Assembly: GCA_002315625.1 (NCBI GenBank)
Contig: DCHH01000058.1
Span: 1 to 16,022 of the forward strand
Direction of reading: 5' to 3'
Length of the DNA stretch: 16,022 nucleotides
Source: Bacteroidales bacterium UBA1757
GTDB taxonomy: Bacteria; Bacteroidota; Bacteroidia; Bacteroidales; UBA1402
The number at the start of each line of letters is the position of its first letter. Position 1 is the stretch's first letter. Of the stretch, positions 1-9,186 are shown one piece after another. Below the pieces are notes generated by a model that was not told where the DNA came from, searched no databases, and saw only the letters and a list, made by a program, of their open reading frames with translations. The translations under genes were made by a program, and so were the position numbers.

Positions 1-19
1 AAAAGCAAGCAGAGGTAGG

Positions 20-49
20 GCAACAAAACACTTGGGGGTTCCCAACAAG
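20..49 (-). terminator. possible weak terminator downstream of the lipoprotein gene
   Basis: Read on the minus strand, CTTG-TT-GGG-AAC-CCC-CAAG can fold into a short stem with a two-base bulge, followed by a T-rich stretch (TGTTTTGTTG). It lies about 110 nt past the lipoprotein stop. The stem is short and the T run is interrupted. A second inverted repeat, CCCTGC/GCAGGG at 83-88 and 105-110, lies closer to the stop but has no T run. The real end of the transcript could be at either, or outside the window. Confidence 0.25.
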
Positions 50-124
50 GAATAGGAAGAAAGTTTTACAAAATTCCTGATGCCCTGCAATATTCATCCG
101 CGAGGCAGGGAATCTCCGTTCCTA

Positions 125-168
125 GATGGAATGCAATCATCGATTTGATGGGATGCAATCATCGATTT
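125..168. repeat. 22-bp tandem duplication spanning a stop codon
   Basis: Positions 125-146 and 147-168 are two adjacent 22-bp copies that differ at one base (A130 versus G152). The stop codon of the minus-strand lipoprotein gene (161-159) lies inside the second copy. The first copy, just downstream, carries the same AATCGATGA string in another phase. The unit is not a multiple of three, so the duplication lies at the very 3' end of the gene and does not add a protein repeat. Confidence 0.9.
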
Positions 169-1601
169 ATCACAGGGCGCACGCTTTGACCAATGCAGCG
201 GATGTGGCCGTCCCGGTATATATCATTTATGCTGAAGGTCAGTTCGCTCCCGTAGCGGGTTCCGTTTTCGAATTGGTCGCCTTTGGAGAGCGAACTCGAC
301 CAATAGTCAGCCGTTTCGCCAGCCTCATAGAGCGTGGAACCACTGAAGTAGCCGGCAGCCGGCAGGAACATTCTCCTGTAGCCCCTCCTGCTATAAAAAT
401 ATAATCCAGCCTTGTCATCGTTCCATCTGGTTTTGCATTCTCTAATCAGCTCGTCTATCTGGGCAGAAGACGGCATACGCCAACTCCCGCCCCAGTTGGC
501 CCGGGCGACATCGTCCGCAAGATCCAATTCGGTCTTGTTATCGACAGTACCGTAACTGCTGCTTGTGCAGTATTTGGTCATGGTGGTGTACGAACCTTTG
601 CACCACTTGTAGGTGTTCCACCCAAAGTCTTTCTTGCCGCTATTGTAGCTAGTGGTCTCGCCCCAGGCAAAGTAGTCGCCGTAATCTTCAGGCTTTGAGG
701 CACCCATGTTGCAGGTGGCCCAAAGGGTGCCGGAAGACAGGCCCAGATCGACATAACCGTGGCCGTTGACTATGTACAGTGTGCCTGCCGTGATGTTTTT
801 TGATTCGATGAAGTAGCAGGACGTATCTGCCGAATTGGTAAGCTCGACTGTCAGGGTGGATGAACTCAGGTCGCAGGGAGGCAGCATCATGTAGAAGACC
901 GATACGTCGCCTGCGGTGCCTGTAAAGTCCTTCAGTTCCATCGACAGGGATGATGACTTGTCCGTTGGCACAAATGCCGGGTTGCCTTCTTTGGCTGCGG
1001 CAAGGTCGTATGTCCCCTCTGTCGGGATGACCTCTCCGTCTGCCATTATGGTCAGCTTGTTGTAGGTCGCATCATCAGGAAGCGGAAGCCTCAGCACCAG
1101 TAATGCTCCAACGTGATGGAACTGGAAACTGGCATCACCGTCAGTGGCAGCCTTCCAATCGGAGAAAGTGTAATCGTATGCGACTGCATCACATTGCGTC
1201 CCTGTCTGCGACTGACCTGTATAGGCAACATGGATTTTGGTCTTCGATTCGGCAGACTTGAAATTCTCAACGCTGAACGGATAGTAGGCATAGTATGTTT
1301 TCCCGTTCTTCACGCCCAAGTGGCCGCCGTCAAAAGTGGCAGAAGATTCACCTACCTGATTGGCAGGGATGACAAAGAGTTCCTGAAAGTCCTCAATGGA
1401 GAAAATTCCAATAGTGTCACCGCTGGCCCATGTAATGTCATAGTCATTGGCAGGGTCACAGTTGGTTTTGGTGTTCCCTTCCACGACAAAATCATCAACG
1501 CTGAAGATTACCTGCCCGGGATGAGATTCCTCGTTTTGCGTGCAGGAAAAAAGGGTCATACACATTACGATGCATGACAGAAGTGTCTTTGTGCTTTTCA
1601 T
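159..1601 (-). CDS. surface lipoprotein: fimbrillin-like region plus Fib_succ_major domain
   Basis: Predicted 480-aa outer-surface lipoprotein. The start at 1601 is chosen because it gives a clean signal peptide: K2/K5, a hydrophobic stretch, and a lipobox LFSC with Cys20 as the lipidated residue. An upstream in-frame ATG at 1643 would add 14 polar residues. Residues about 30-280 resemble the fimbrillin-like (Mfa-like) family: WASGDTIGIF near 58-67, and YYAYYP at 103-108. Residues about 282-475 resemble the Fibrobacter succinogenes major paralogous domain common in Bacteroidales: VDLGLSSGTLWATCNMGA near 284-301, GGSWRMPS near 371-378 and a terminal RCIGQSVRPV. The family suggests adhesion or surface structure, but no binding partner is visible. 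The gene is followed by the 22-bp duplication and has its own promoter downstream of the NRPS, so I do not count it in that operon. Confidence 0.85.
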   Translation of the reverse strand: MKSTKTLLSCIVMCMTLFSCTQNEESHPGQVIFSVDDFVVEGNTKTNCDPANDYDITWASGDTIGIFSIEDFQELFVIPANQVGESSATFDGGHLGVKNGKTYYAYYPFSVENFKSAESKTKIHVAYTGQSQTGTQCDAVAYDYTFSDWKAATDGDASFQFHHVGALLVLRLPLPDDATYNKLTIMADGEVIPTEGTYDLAAAKEGNPAFVPTDKSSSLSMELKDFTGTAGDVSVFYMMLPPCDLSSSTLTVELTNSADTSCYFIESKNITAGTLYIVNGHGYVDLGLSSGTLWATCNMGASKPEDYGDYFAWGETTSYNSGKKDFGWNTYKWCKGSYTTMTKYCTSSSYGTVDNKTELDLADDVARANWGGSWRMPSSAQIDELIRECKTRWNDDKAGLYFYSRRGYRRMFLPAAGYFSGSTLYEAGETADYWSSSLSKGDQFENGTRYGSELTFSINDIYRDGHIRCIGQSVRPVINR

Positions 1602-1827
1602 AGTGTCACCATGTTTGATTGTTGTCTGATTTTTCCCGTTCATTTCTACATACTTTTACTCCACCGCCCCCCAAGCATGGTACAAACAAAAAAATGAGCG
1701 TGGGGGACTACGTCCATTACTGTTCTGTAGCTGCGGACTGCAAAATCATATTAGGAATTGTCCGGATTCCAGAGCTGGTAATATCGTAACGCTCAATTCA
1801 AAAAAGTGTCTTGCGCTAAAGGCACGA

Positions 1828-1858
1828 CAAATGTAGAGAAAAATTTTCACTTTTGAAA
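1828..1858 (-). promoter_or_regulatory. Bacteroidetes-type promoter for the lipoprotein gene
   Basis: On the minus strand TACATTTG (1835-1828) matches the -7 consensus TAnnTTTG exactly. A TTTC at 1858-1855 stands at the correct 19-nt spacing for the TTTG -33 box, with one mismatch. Transcription would start near 1821, leaving a leader of about 220 nt before the lipoprotein ATG at 1601. The promoter begins only 13 nt past the NRPS stop. The same AT-rich bases can form a weak hairpin (TTTTC-aaaagt-GAAAA, then TTTTT), so NRPS termination and this promoter may overlap. I see no other gene in 1602-1870. Confidence 0.65.
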
Positions 1859-1870
1859 AGAAGGGGCAGC

Positions 1871-4800
1871 CTACAGCCATCCTCCGTTGAGCTGGAGGAA
1901 CTGGTCTATGTAGTCCCAGGAAACCAGGCTCCAGCGGAAACCCATTCGGAGAAGTACCTGATGGGTATAATCGTTTGACGGTGGAATGGCCTGGACAAAC
2001 TCGCCGCTTTCGTGGTTTTCGTAGGCCAGCATGGCGGAAAGCTGTTCCTGTTTGGAAGGATCAGTTTTTGCAGCATTCAGCAATTCGATGAAACAGTTTT
2101 CCTCAACCAGTTGCAAATCGGTTCCTATCGATTTCATGCGCGACAGCACATCGCCCAGCAGTTGGAAATGGCTGTTGTACGGATGGAAAACCGAGCACGA
2201 CGAATTGGTCTGGGCCAGAAGACAAATGGCCGATGCAGTCTCATCAATTGGGGAAAACTCCACAGGCGACGTATATGCCGAAAAAGGCAGAGCGCCAAGC
2301 ATCCGGTATATTCGCAGTCGTCCCATGAAACTGTTAGCCGCCAGATTAATCTGGAACTCGCCGTCCTCGGAGCGGGCCGACAGGTTACCGACACGCATTA
2401 TTTTAGCATCCAGTCCCTTATATACCACCGCATCGAGAAGCAGACGCTCTCCCATCAGCTTAGAATGGACATACTGGTTACGGATGCGCTGACCGACAAA
2501 CAGCATTTTCTCATCAAACGCCTTGATGTCAGGCTGACCATTGACCGAGGCCCCAGCGACGGAATAAGTACTGATTTGAATAAGCCGGGCCCCAGTGGAA
2601 AGGCAAAAATCGATGCAATTCCGCACACCCCCCACGTTCACATCCTCAATCTCCGTTCCTTTGGAAAAATGCTTCACCAGCGCAGCACAGTTAATGACCG
2701 TATCTATGTGAGCATCAATTTGAATCGGAGAAGTCACATCCCCCTCATGGACAAAAATGCGCTTGCCAAGCAAATCGTCACATTTACGCTCAAAATAGTA
2801 ATAAAGCATCTGCAGCAGCCGGTCCTTGGCAGCAATTCCTCTTTTGGGCCTGAGCAGGCAGTGAATGACGGTCGATGGATAATCATCCAGCAGGCAGCGC
2901 AGTACATGAATGCCAAGGAACCCGGTTGCACCCGTCAGCAGCACACTTCCAAGAGGTCGCGCAGAACCGCCCGACATGAAATGCTCCAAGTCATTAGCTT
3001 TCAACAGGCCGTCAATGCCGGAATAGTCAAACGAGCGGATATCATCATCCGGGTCGTGTGCCGTTTTTCCGTCGTCCGCCCGCACACTGTCAGCAGAAAG
3101 CAAAGCCAGAGCCCGCGGCGTAGGATTACCAAACACATCCGCATAAGTCAGTTTGTACCCCGCTTTTTGTGCCGCAATAACCAGTTTCATAACAACAAGC
3201 GAAGTGCCGCCAAGGTCGAAGAACGAATCCGTAGCCCCTACCCGCTCCAATCCTAAAATTGAAGCAAAAGTTTCAGCATAGAACTTCTCGGCTTCACCCA
3301 CCGGAGCCACATACTCACTGTCACTCTGGGCCAGAAGCGGCTGCGGCAACGCCTTCAAATCAACCTTCCCATTAGGAGAAATCGGAAGCCGGTCCATCTG
3401 CAGGTACGCCGTAGGCACCATATAGGCCGTAAGCGTCTGGCCAATTTCGGATTTCAGCGAGGCTATATCAACATCTCTGTCAGCGACAAAGAATGCACTC
3501 AAATGGTCGCGTCCCTGCAAGTTACAGATTTTAACCACAACATTCTTTATACCCTCAACCTGAGAAATAGCCCCTTCGACCTCTCCAAGCTCAATGCGAA
3601 GGCCACGGAGTTTAACCTGATTGTCGGTACGTCCAAGAATATCCACCTCACCGCTCGGCAGCCAGCGTGCATAGTCGCCGGTCTTGAAGGCCCTCATGCC
3701 ACGGTATGTTATGAACTTTTCGGCAGTCTTTTCCGGCAGGTTGTTATAGCCTTGAGTCACCCCTTCGCCTCCTACGCACAATTCACCCGTCACACCGACA
3801 GGCAGTTCATTGCCGTCCTTGTCGAGAATCCACTCCGTATAGTTCGGCAAGGGTTTACCAACCGTAAGTTGTGCATCACCTTCAAGATTACTGGCATTGC
3901 AACCGATACTGATTTCAGTCGGACCGTAACCATTGATTATTACGGCATCAGTACAAAGACGCAACTTTGCCAGCAGGGCTTCCTGAAACTTCTCACCTCC
4001 CTGCAACACCGCCTTGCACCTTTTAATACATGCCACAAATTCCGGAAGTTCAAGATACTGAAGCATCCGCGAACTAGTGCACCCAAAATAATCTGCTCCT
4101 GTCCGCCTCATAAGGGCAGCCAGCGCAATGGGGTCCTTTGACTCCTGTTCGTCAGAGAAGACAAATGTCCGGCCGTTGAACAAGGCCATGCCATATTCAC
4201 TGATAGAGGCATCGAATGAAATGGTCGATACGCTGCAAATACGCTCACAAACCTCCATCATGGCACGCAAACCATGGTGAGGACTGGATGTAATGAACGT
4301 GGTAATATTCTTATGGGCTACCCTCACCCCCTTGGGGCGTCCGGTACTGCCCGAAGTGTAAATCATATATGCCAAGTCATCAGGAACCACATCGACAGGA
4401 GGCTGTGAGGCATCAGCACAAGCCGTCAGATCGTCAATTAGCACTCCGCGAACACCGTAATTTTCCACAAGCGAGGAAGTCGTCACCACGTATGGCGCCC
4501 CCGAATCCTCAGCAATCAATCGGATACGTTCTGTAGGATATTCCGGGTCGCAAGGGATGAAAGCACCCCCAGCCTTCATAACGCCAAAAAATGCAGCAAT
4601 TGTAGTACTTCGGCGTGGCAGCAACACCACAACTGCATCACCACGTTTCAAGCCTCTTTCGAGCAAAGCATTGCCAATTCGGTTGGCCATGCCGTCGAAC
4701 TCCCTATAAGTCAATGTATTGTCCACAGCAATAATCGCCAGATTGTCAGGCGTTTCGGCAGCCCACCTTTCCATACCTTGATGGAAAACTCGGATTGGCA

Positions 4801-7800
4801 GCGGCGCCGTGAAAGGACAATGCATACCAGAGACCTCAGCCTGCTGTTCCGGAGAAAGGATTGAGACCTCAGAAACCGGCATACCGCCTTGTACTGAAAA
4901 AACATGCAGCACCTGTGCCAACGATGACAACAACCGTTTCATGGCATCTGCAGAATACAGAGCATCGTTGTATTGTACAATCAGACAAACCTTTCCATCA
5001 CGCTCGCCCACCTGAAGCGAGAACTTGGTTTTTGGAGCGTTCAGTTCCATCTCCTCTATCGTGACAGGCCGTCCCCCTACCGAGAAAGAATCAACAACTC
5101 CCAGCTGGTAGATAAAAATGATATCGGAACTGATGCCATAGTCGTTCGCAACACGGGCAAACGGCCAGTGCTCATTGTCAAGGGTACGGCTGAATTTTTC
5201 CGCCACACCTCGGATATACTCCTCTACAGTAACATCAGTAATATGCGAAACCAATGCCAGCGTATTGACAAACATTCCCACCGTGTCGGCTATGCGGACA
5301 TCCCCGCGACCGGATGAAACGGTGCAGAGACAAACATCCTTCGTATTGCCATAGCGGGCCGCAATATACTGGAGAGCAGAAAGATAGACCGCAGCCGGAG
5401 TTACACCGAGCCGACGGGCGCACTGCTCTGCCTCATCGTGATTAACCGTCAAGACCTGTTCTGCCTGACGACCGTCCTGTTCCTTTCCATGCAAATCTGC
5501 CGGTATCGACGTCGGTTCTTCAACAGTTGACAACTGGCTCTTGAACCACTCCTGTTCTGAAGAAGTATCCCTCTTCTGCTCCTCATGCACATAATCAAAG
5601 AAAGAGCATACCTCCGGCGACACCGACTTGCCGTCCAACAAATCACAAATCTCATGCAGCAGCACACTAACCGAACTGCCATCGACAACCAAATGGTGCA
5701 CGTCAAGGAGCAGAATATGGCCCGTCACAACAGCCCGATACAAAGGTCCGGCAAGCAGGTCAAACGGCTGTACAAACTCCTTTGAAAGTTCATCGACACC
5801 CTTGTCAGAAATAGTCACAAGCGGCTTGACACCAGTTTTAACCCGCTGAAGAGGTGGGTCAACGCTATTGTCAAAATGAGCCAGAATCAGCGGATGAAGA
5901 GCAATCGCCTTCTCCGTAGCCTCCTTTAGAGCCACAGCAGAAACCTCTGACGGGAAGCGGACAATGAACGGCACATTATATACAGTAGAAGAAGGATTCT
6001 TCATACACTCCATAAACACCCCCGTCTGAGCATTCGAAAGTGGAGCCTCCAACCCCTCCAAACCAGAAGTTTCAACACGCGAAGGACAAGAATCAGCCCC
6101 CCCAGCATTCATCCACCTCTCAAGAATCAGATTTTCAATAGACTGCAAAGTCGATGTCCCGTCAAGTTCCTTGTTTGAGAGGCTGATGCCGTAATGCTTG
6201 AACAGCTGCGCAGAGAGTTTGATGCCGGAAATTGAAGTAAGACCGACATAGGCCAACGGAGTAGTGACCGAGAACTTCCCGCATCCGGTCAGTGAGGATA
6301 TGATATCCATCAGCTGCTGTTCCAGTGCATTCAGCGGGACTGTCGAAACTGCTTCATCCAAGTCTTGCATCTTCGGTTCTGGCAGCTTCTTCACATCAAC
6401 CTTACCGTTGACATTCAGCGGAATAGCATCAATTTGCATAGTCATCGCCGGAACCATGTACGGCGGCTTTTCCTCCAAAATAAAGGCATTCAAAGCAGCC
6501 ACATCAACCTTTTCATCGGAAACGACGTATGCCGCTATGGCCTTGCCGCCAGCATCAAGGTCGAAAGCCTGAACCGTAGCCTCCTGAATCCCTGGAAATG
6601 AACGGATTACAGATTCCACCTCCTTGAGTTCAACCCGGAAACCGCGTATCTTTACCTGTCCGTCGCGCCGTCCGACGAACTCAATCTCGCCGTCCTCACG
6701 GTAACGGACTATATCTCCGGTACGATAAACCGTCGAAAACGGACCGGAAACCGAATCCGAACAAGAACCGCCACAAAACGGATTGTCAATAAACGAAGCC
6801 GCAGTTTTCTCCGGTTGTCCAAGATACCCCTTGGACACCTGTGTACCAGCTATCCAAAGTTCTCCGGCGGCCCCCATAGGAAGACGCTTGCCCGCCTTGT
6901 TCACCACATATAGTCGCGCCGTATCAGTGGCCCGTCCTATCGGAATGTTCAGTTCTTCCTTCTCCACCTTATAATATGTAACATAGCACAACGATTCCGT
7001 CGGACCGTACATATTATAAAAGGTATAACCCGGAGGTGTCACACTGGCAAGTTTTTCACCGCCCACACAAAGGACTTTCAGATATGGCAGGTCGGGGTAA
7101 CTCGTGACCAGCTGGGTACCCACCTGAGTTGTCATCAGCAAATGGCTAACCCTTTCGCGGTTCAGATAATCACGAATCGCCTCCATATCAAAACGGACAT
7201 CATCCGACAACAAGTGAATGACTGCCCCAGAAGTAAGGGTATCCCACAAATCCATCACAAAGGCATCAAAGCCGTAACTGGCATACGAAGCCTCAATACT
7301 GTCACTGTCTAGTCCAATCAGCTTGTTATTGGACTTACAGAATGTCAATACATTACGATAAGTCAACATCACCCCCTTCGGAGTGCCGGTCGTTCCTGAT
7401 GTATATAGCAAAAGCATCGTATCGTCAGGCTGTGCAGGTACAAACTCAAAACGCGGCGATGCGAGATACTCATTAGGATTGTCTATCTGCAGCACTTCGC
7501 CATCCCATTCGTCAAGGAGACTTCGAAGCGGTTCGGTACAGACCAGAAGCTGTGCTTTCGAATCCTTAACCATAAAGTTCAAACGCTCAGCAGGATAACT
7601 GCCGTCCAACGGCTGGTAGGTACAGCCCGCCTTGACAATGGCCAGCGGAACAATGACCATCCACTCACCACGCGGTATGACAAAACTCACCACTGGCAAA
7701 GCCACCTCTACCGGGTGGACCCGTCGCAGAACATCCGCAGCAAGGCCGTCAGAAATCTCATCGATTTGACGGTATGTATAGCGCTGCTCGCCCGACACGC

Positions 7801-9178
7801 AGCAAATATGGTCAGGTCTCAGCGCAACATGGCCACGGAACTGCTCCAAAAGTCCGAGCGGGCAGTCCGGCAACATTTCTTCTGCAGGATTCAGCCCGTC
7901 CAGCCACTCAGTCTGAGCCTCCGACACAGGGGAAATATCGGCTATCACCGCACCGACAGCCATTGACTTTACTATCGCGGTATATGATTCCACCATGGAT
8001 TCAATCATCTCAGAGGAATAAAGCGCACTGTCGTAACTCAACCGTATAGTAAAGTCACAACCCGGGCCAGCCCCCGAAGTATTGAACATCTGTGCATTCA
8101 GCACAGTGCCCGGAATGGCCTTGCGCAAGTCCTCTCCCTCAATGTCAAAACCACTCAACCTCAATGGAGACATTTTGGTCGGGGCAAGTTTTCCGTGATA
8201 GGCGAACATTGAATCCGCATGCAGTTCCATATCCTGATGCATGTCGGAAAATGAATATGCACTCTTTTCGCGGGTAGCCTCCATTTGGTCGGAAACCTCC
8301 CTCAGCCACTCTCCAATGCCCTTTTCCGGGCCCATTTCCATATAGACGGGCAAAGTGCGCACCATCATGGTGATACTCCTGCGTGTCCGTTCATCGGTAC
8401 GCCCGTGAAAAATGGTTGAAAACAGTGCCTTGTCCTGAGCGCTCCAGTCGGCGAGGAGTTTTCCCCATGCAGCAGTAAGAACAACGCCAGTCTTTACGGA
8501 AAACCTGGTGCATATACTCTTCAAAAGAGTGTCAGTCAAGTCAAGACGGAAGTCTTTCTCAACTACACCAAGCTGACTATCAGAGCGTTCAATCGCCGAA
8601 GCCACAGGCAGGCACTCCAGTTCGACTGCAGGAGCAAAAGTCTTGATATACCAGTCTCGCTGTTGCTGAAAAGCATCACTATTACGCACCGCGAGCTCAG
8701 TCTCAGCTATTTCTGACCCGTCAAGAAGTTCCCCTGCCGGTTTTTCGCCATTGTATGCCGAAGTGATATCTGCCATAATGGTGGCAAAGGAAGAACCGTC
8801 GAAGATAATATGGTGAAAATCAAAATAGAGGAAACTGCCGGCAAGAGTCCTATAGATTTCCAGACGGAACAGCGGCCCGTGGTCAAGGTCCATGGGATAG
8901 CAGAAAACGGGACGCATCATATCAATCGAACCGGCTTCCACGATTGGAATATGATACGTGTCACCTGTCACCATAAAAGGACCTTCTACCGTGTTCTCCA
9001 CATGGCAACACATGTATGGATGCGCATTAACCACCGCCTCAAGTGCAGACTTGAGACGCTCCACATCCACCTGCGAGGGCAGAGGATAGAGAGCCGCACA
9101 CTGGTAGTTGGCGTTTTCGCCCTGGCAGGCATAATAAATGCCCGCCTGCGACTGTGACAGTACGGATTTCCGCTTCAT
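1871..9178 (-). CDS. two-module NRPS, C-A-PCP-C-A-PCP-R, predicted peptide-aldehyde synthetase
   Basis: A 2435-aa cytoplasmic assembly line that should join two amino acids and release the product reductively. Domains by residue: C1 about 5-425 (HHIIFDG 122-128, intact HHxxxDG); A1 about 445-935 (YTSGTTGTPKG 592-602, YGPTE 724-728, YRTGD 818-822, catalytic K926); PCP1 about 945-1022 (S982, in GLTSI rather than GGxS); C2 about 1044-1440 (HHLVVDG 1161-1167); A2 about 1460-1945 (YTSGSTGRPKG 1607-1617, FKTGD 1831-1835, K1938); PCP2 about 1955-2028 (LGGTS, S1993); reductase about 2070-2435 (TGATGFLG 2082-2089, T2204, Y2236xxxK2240). My hand alignment to GrsA gives pocket residues DAMLLVMCYK (A1) and DASGLGGIGK (A2); I cannot name substrates, but the leading Asp suggests alpha-amino acids. 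There is no epimerase or thioesterase. A starter C domain suggests N-acylation. Third gene of the sensor-STAS operon, 8 nt after the STAS stop. The PPTase must be elsewhere. Confidence 0.95.
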   Translation of the reverse strand: MKRKSVLSQSQAGIYYACQGENANYQCAALYPLPSQVDVERLKSALEAVVNAHPYMCCHVENTVEGPFMVTGDTYHIPIVEAGSIDMMRPVFCYPMDLDHGPLFRLEIYRTLAGSFLYFDFHHIIFDGSSFATIMADITSAYNGEKPAGELLDGSEIAETELAVRNSDAFQQQRDWYIKTFAPAVELECLPVASAIERSDSQLGVVEKDFRLDLTDTLLKSICTRFSVKTGVVLTAAWGKLLADWSAQDKALFSTIFHGRTDERTRRSITMMVRTLPVYMEMGPEKGIGEWLREVSDQMEATREKSAYSFSDMHQDMELHADSMFAYHGKLAPTKMSPLRLSGFDIEGEDLRKAIPGTVLNAQMFNTSGAGPGCDFTIRLSYDSALYSSEMIESMVESYTAIVKSMAVGAVIADISPVSEAQTEWLDGLNPAEEMLPDCPLGLLEQFRGHVALRPDHICCVSGEQRYTYRQIDEISDGLAADVLRRVHPVEVALPVVSFVIPRGEWMVIVPLAIVKAGCTYQPLDGSYPAERLNFMVKDSKAQLLVCTEPLRSLLDEWDGEVLQIDNPNEYLASPRFEFVPAQPDDTMLLLYTSGTTGTPKGVMLTYRNVLTFCKSNNKLIGLDSDSIEASYASYGFDAFVMDLWDTLTSGAVIHLLSDDVRFDMEAIRDYLNRERVSHLLMTTQVGTQLVTSYPDLPYLKVLCVGGEKLASVTPPGYTFYNMYGPTESLCYVTYYKVEKEELNIPIGRATDTARLYVVNKAGKRLPMGAAGELWIAGTQVSKGYLGQPEKTAASFIDNPFCGGSCSDSVSGPFSTVYRTGDIVRYREDGEIEFVGRRDGQVKIRGFRVELKEVESVIRSFPGIQEATVQAFDLDAGGKAIAAYVVSDEKVDVAALNAFILEEKPPYMVPAMTMQIDAIPLNVNGKVDVKKLPEPKMQDLDEAVSTVPLNALEQQLMDIISSLTGCGKFSVTTPLAYVGLTSISGIKLSAQLFKHYGISLSNKELDGTSTLQSIENLILERWMNAGGADSCPSRVETSGLEGLEAPLSNAQTGVFMECMKNPSSTVYNVPFIVRFPSEVSAVALKEATEKAIALHPLILAHFDNSVDPPLQRVKTGVKPLVTISDKGVDELSKEFVQPFDLLAGPLYRAVVTGHILLLDVHHLVVDGSSVSVLLHEICDLLDGKSVSPEVCSFFDYVHEEQKRDTSSEQEWFKSQLSTVEEPTSIPADLHGKEQDGRQAEQVLTVNHDEAEQCARRLGVTPAAVYLSALQYIAARYGNTKDVCLCTVSSGRGDVRIADTVGMFVNTLALVSHITDVTVEEYIRGVAEKFSRTLDNEHWPFARVANDYGISSDIIFIYQLGVVDSFSVGGRPVTIEEMELNAPKTKFSLQVGERDGKVCLIVQYNDALYSADAMKRLLSSLAQVLHVFSVQGGMPVSEVSILSPEQQAEVSGMHCPFTAPLPIRVFHQGMERWAAETPDNLAIIAVDNTLTYREFDGMANRIGNALLERGLKRGDAVVVLLPRRSTTIAAFFGVMKAGGAFIPCDPEYPTERIRLIAEDSGAPYVVTTSSLVENYGVRGVLIDDLTACADASQPPVDVVPDDLAYMIYTSGSTGRPKGVRVAHKNITTFITSSPHHGLRAMMEVCERICSVSTISFDASISEYGMALFNGRTFVFSDEQESKDPIALAALMRRTGADYFGCTSSRMLQYLELPEFVACIKRCKAVLQGGEKFQEALLAKLRLCTDAVIINGYGPTEISIGCNASNLEGDAQLTVGKPLPNYTEWILDKDGNELPVGVTGELCVGGEGVTQGYNNLPEKTAEKFITYRGMRAFKTGDYARWLPSGEVDILGRTDNQVKLRGLRIELGEVEGAISQVEGIKNVVVKICNLQGRDHLSAFFVADRDVDIASLKSEIGQTLTAYMVPTAYLQMDRLPISPNGKVDLKALPQPLLAQSDSEYVAPVGEAEKFYAETFASILGLERVGATDSFFDLGGTSLVVMKLVIAAQKAGYKLTYADVFGNPTPRALALLSADSVRADDGKTAHDPDDDIRSFDYSGIDGLLKANDLEHFMSGGSARPLGSVLLTGATGFLGIHVLRCLLDDYPSTVIHCLLRPKRGIAAKDRLLQMLYYYFERKCDDLLGKRIFVHEGDVTSPIQIDAHIDTVINCAALVKHFSKGTEIEDVNVGGVRNCIDFCLSTGARLIQISTYSVAGASVNGQPDIKAFDEKMLFVGQRIRNQYVHSKLMGERLLLDAVVYKGLDAKIMRVGNLSARSEDGEFQINLAANSFMGRLRIYRMLGALPFSAYTSPVEFSPIDETASAICLLAQTNSSCSVFHPYNSHFQLLGDVLSRMKSIGTDLQLVEENCFIELLNAAKTDPSKQEQLSAMLAYENHESGEFVQAIPPSNDYTHQVLLRMGFRWSLVSWDYIDQFLQLNGGWL

Positions 9179-9186
9179 GGCTTTTG

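Noticed and set aside
83..110. CCCTGC/GCAGGG inverted repeat as a terminator
   Set aside because: The stem is 6 bp with a 16-nt loop and no T run in either direction.
1602..1643. Upstream ATG of the lipoprotein
   Set aside because: It would place 14 polar residues before the signal peptide and spoil it; the ATG at 1601 gives a proper lipobox signal.
2012..3256. A 414-codon open frame on the plus strand
   Set aside because: It lies fully antisense to the reductase and PCP2 part of the NRPS, whose motifs are intact, and its translation shows no domain pattern.
3503..4141. A 212-codon open frame on the plus strand
   Set aside because: Antisense to the A2 domain of the NRPS; no recognisable motifs.
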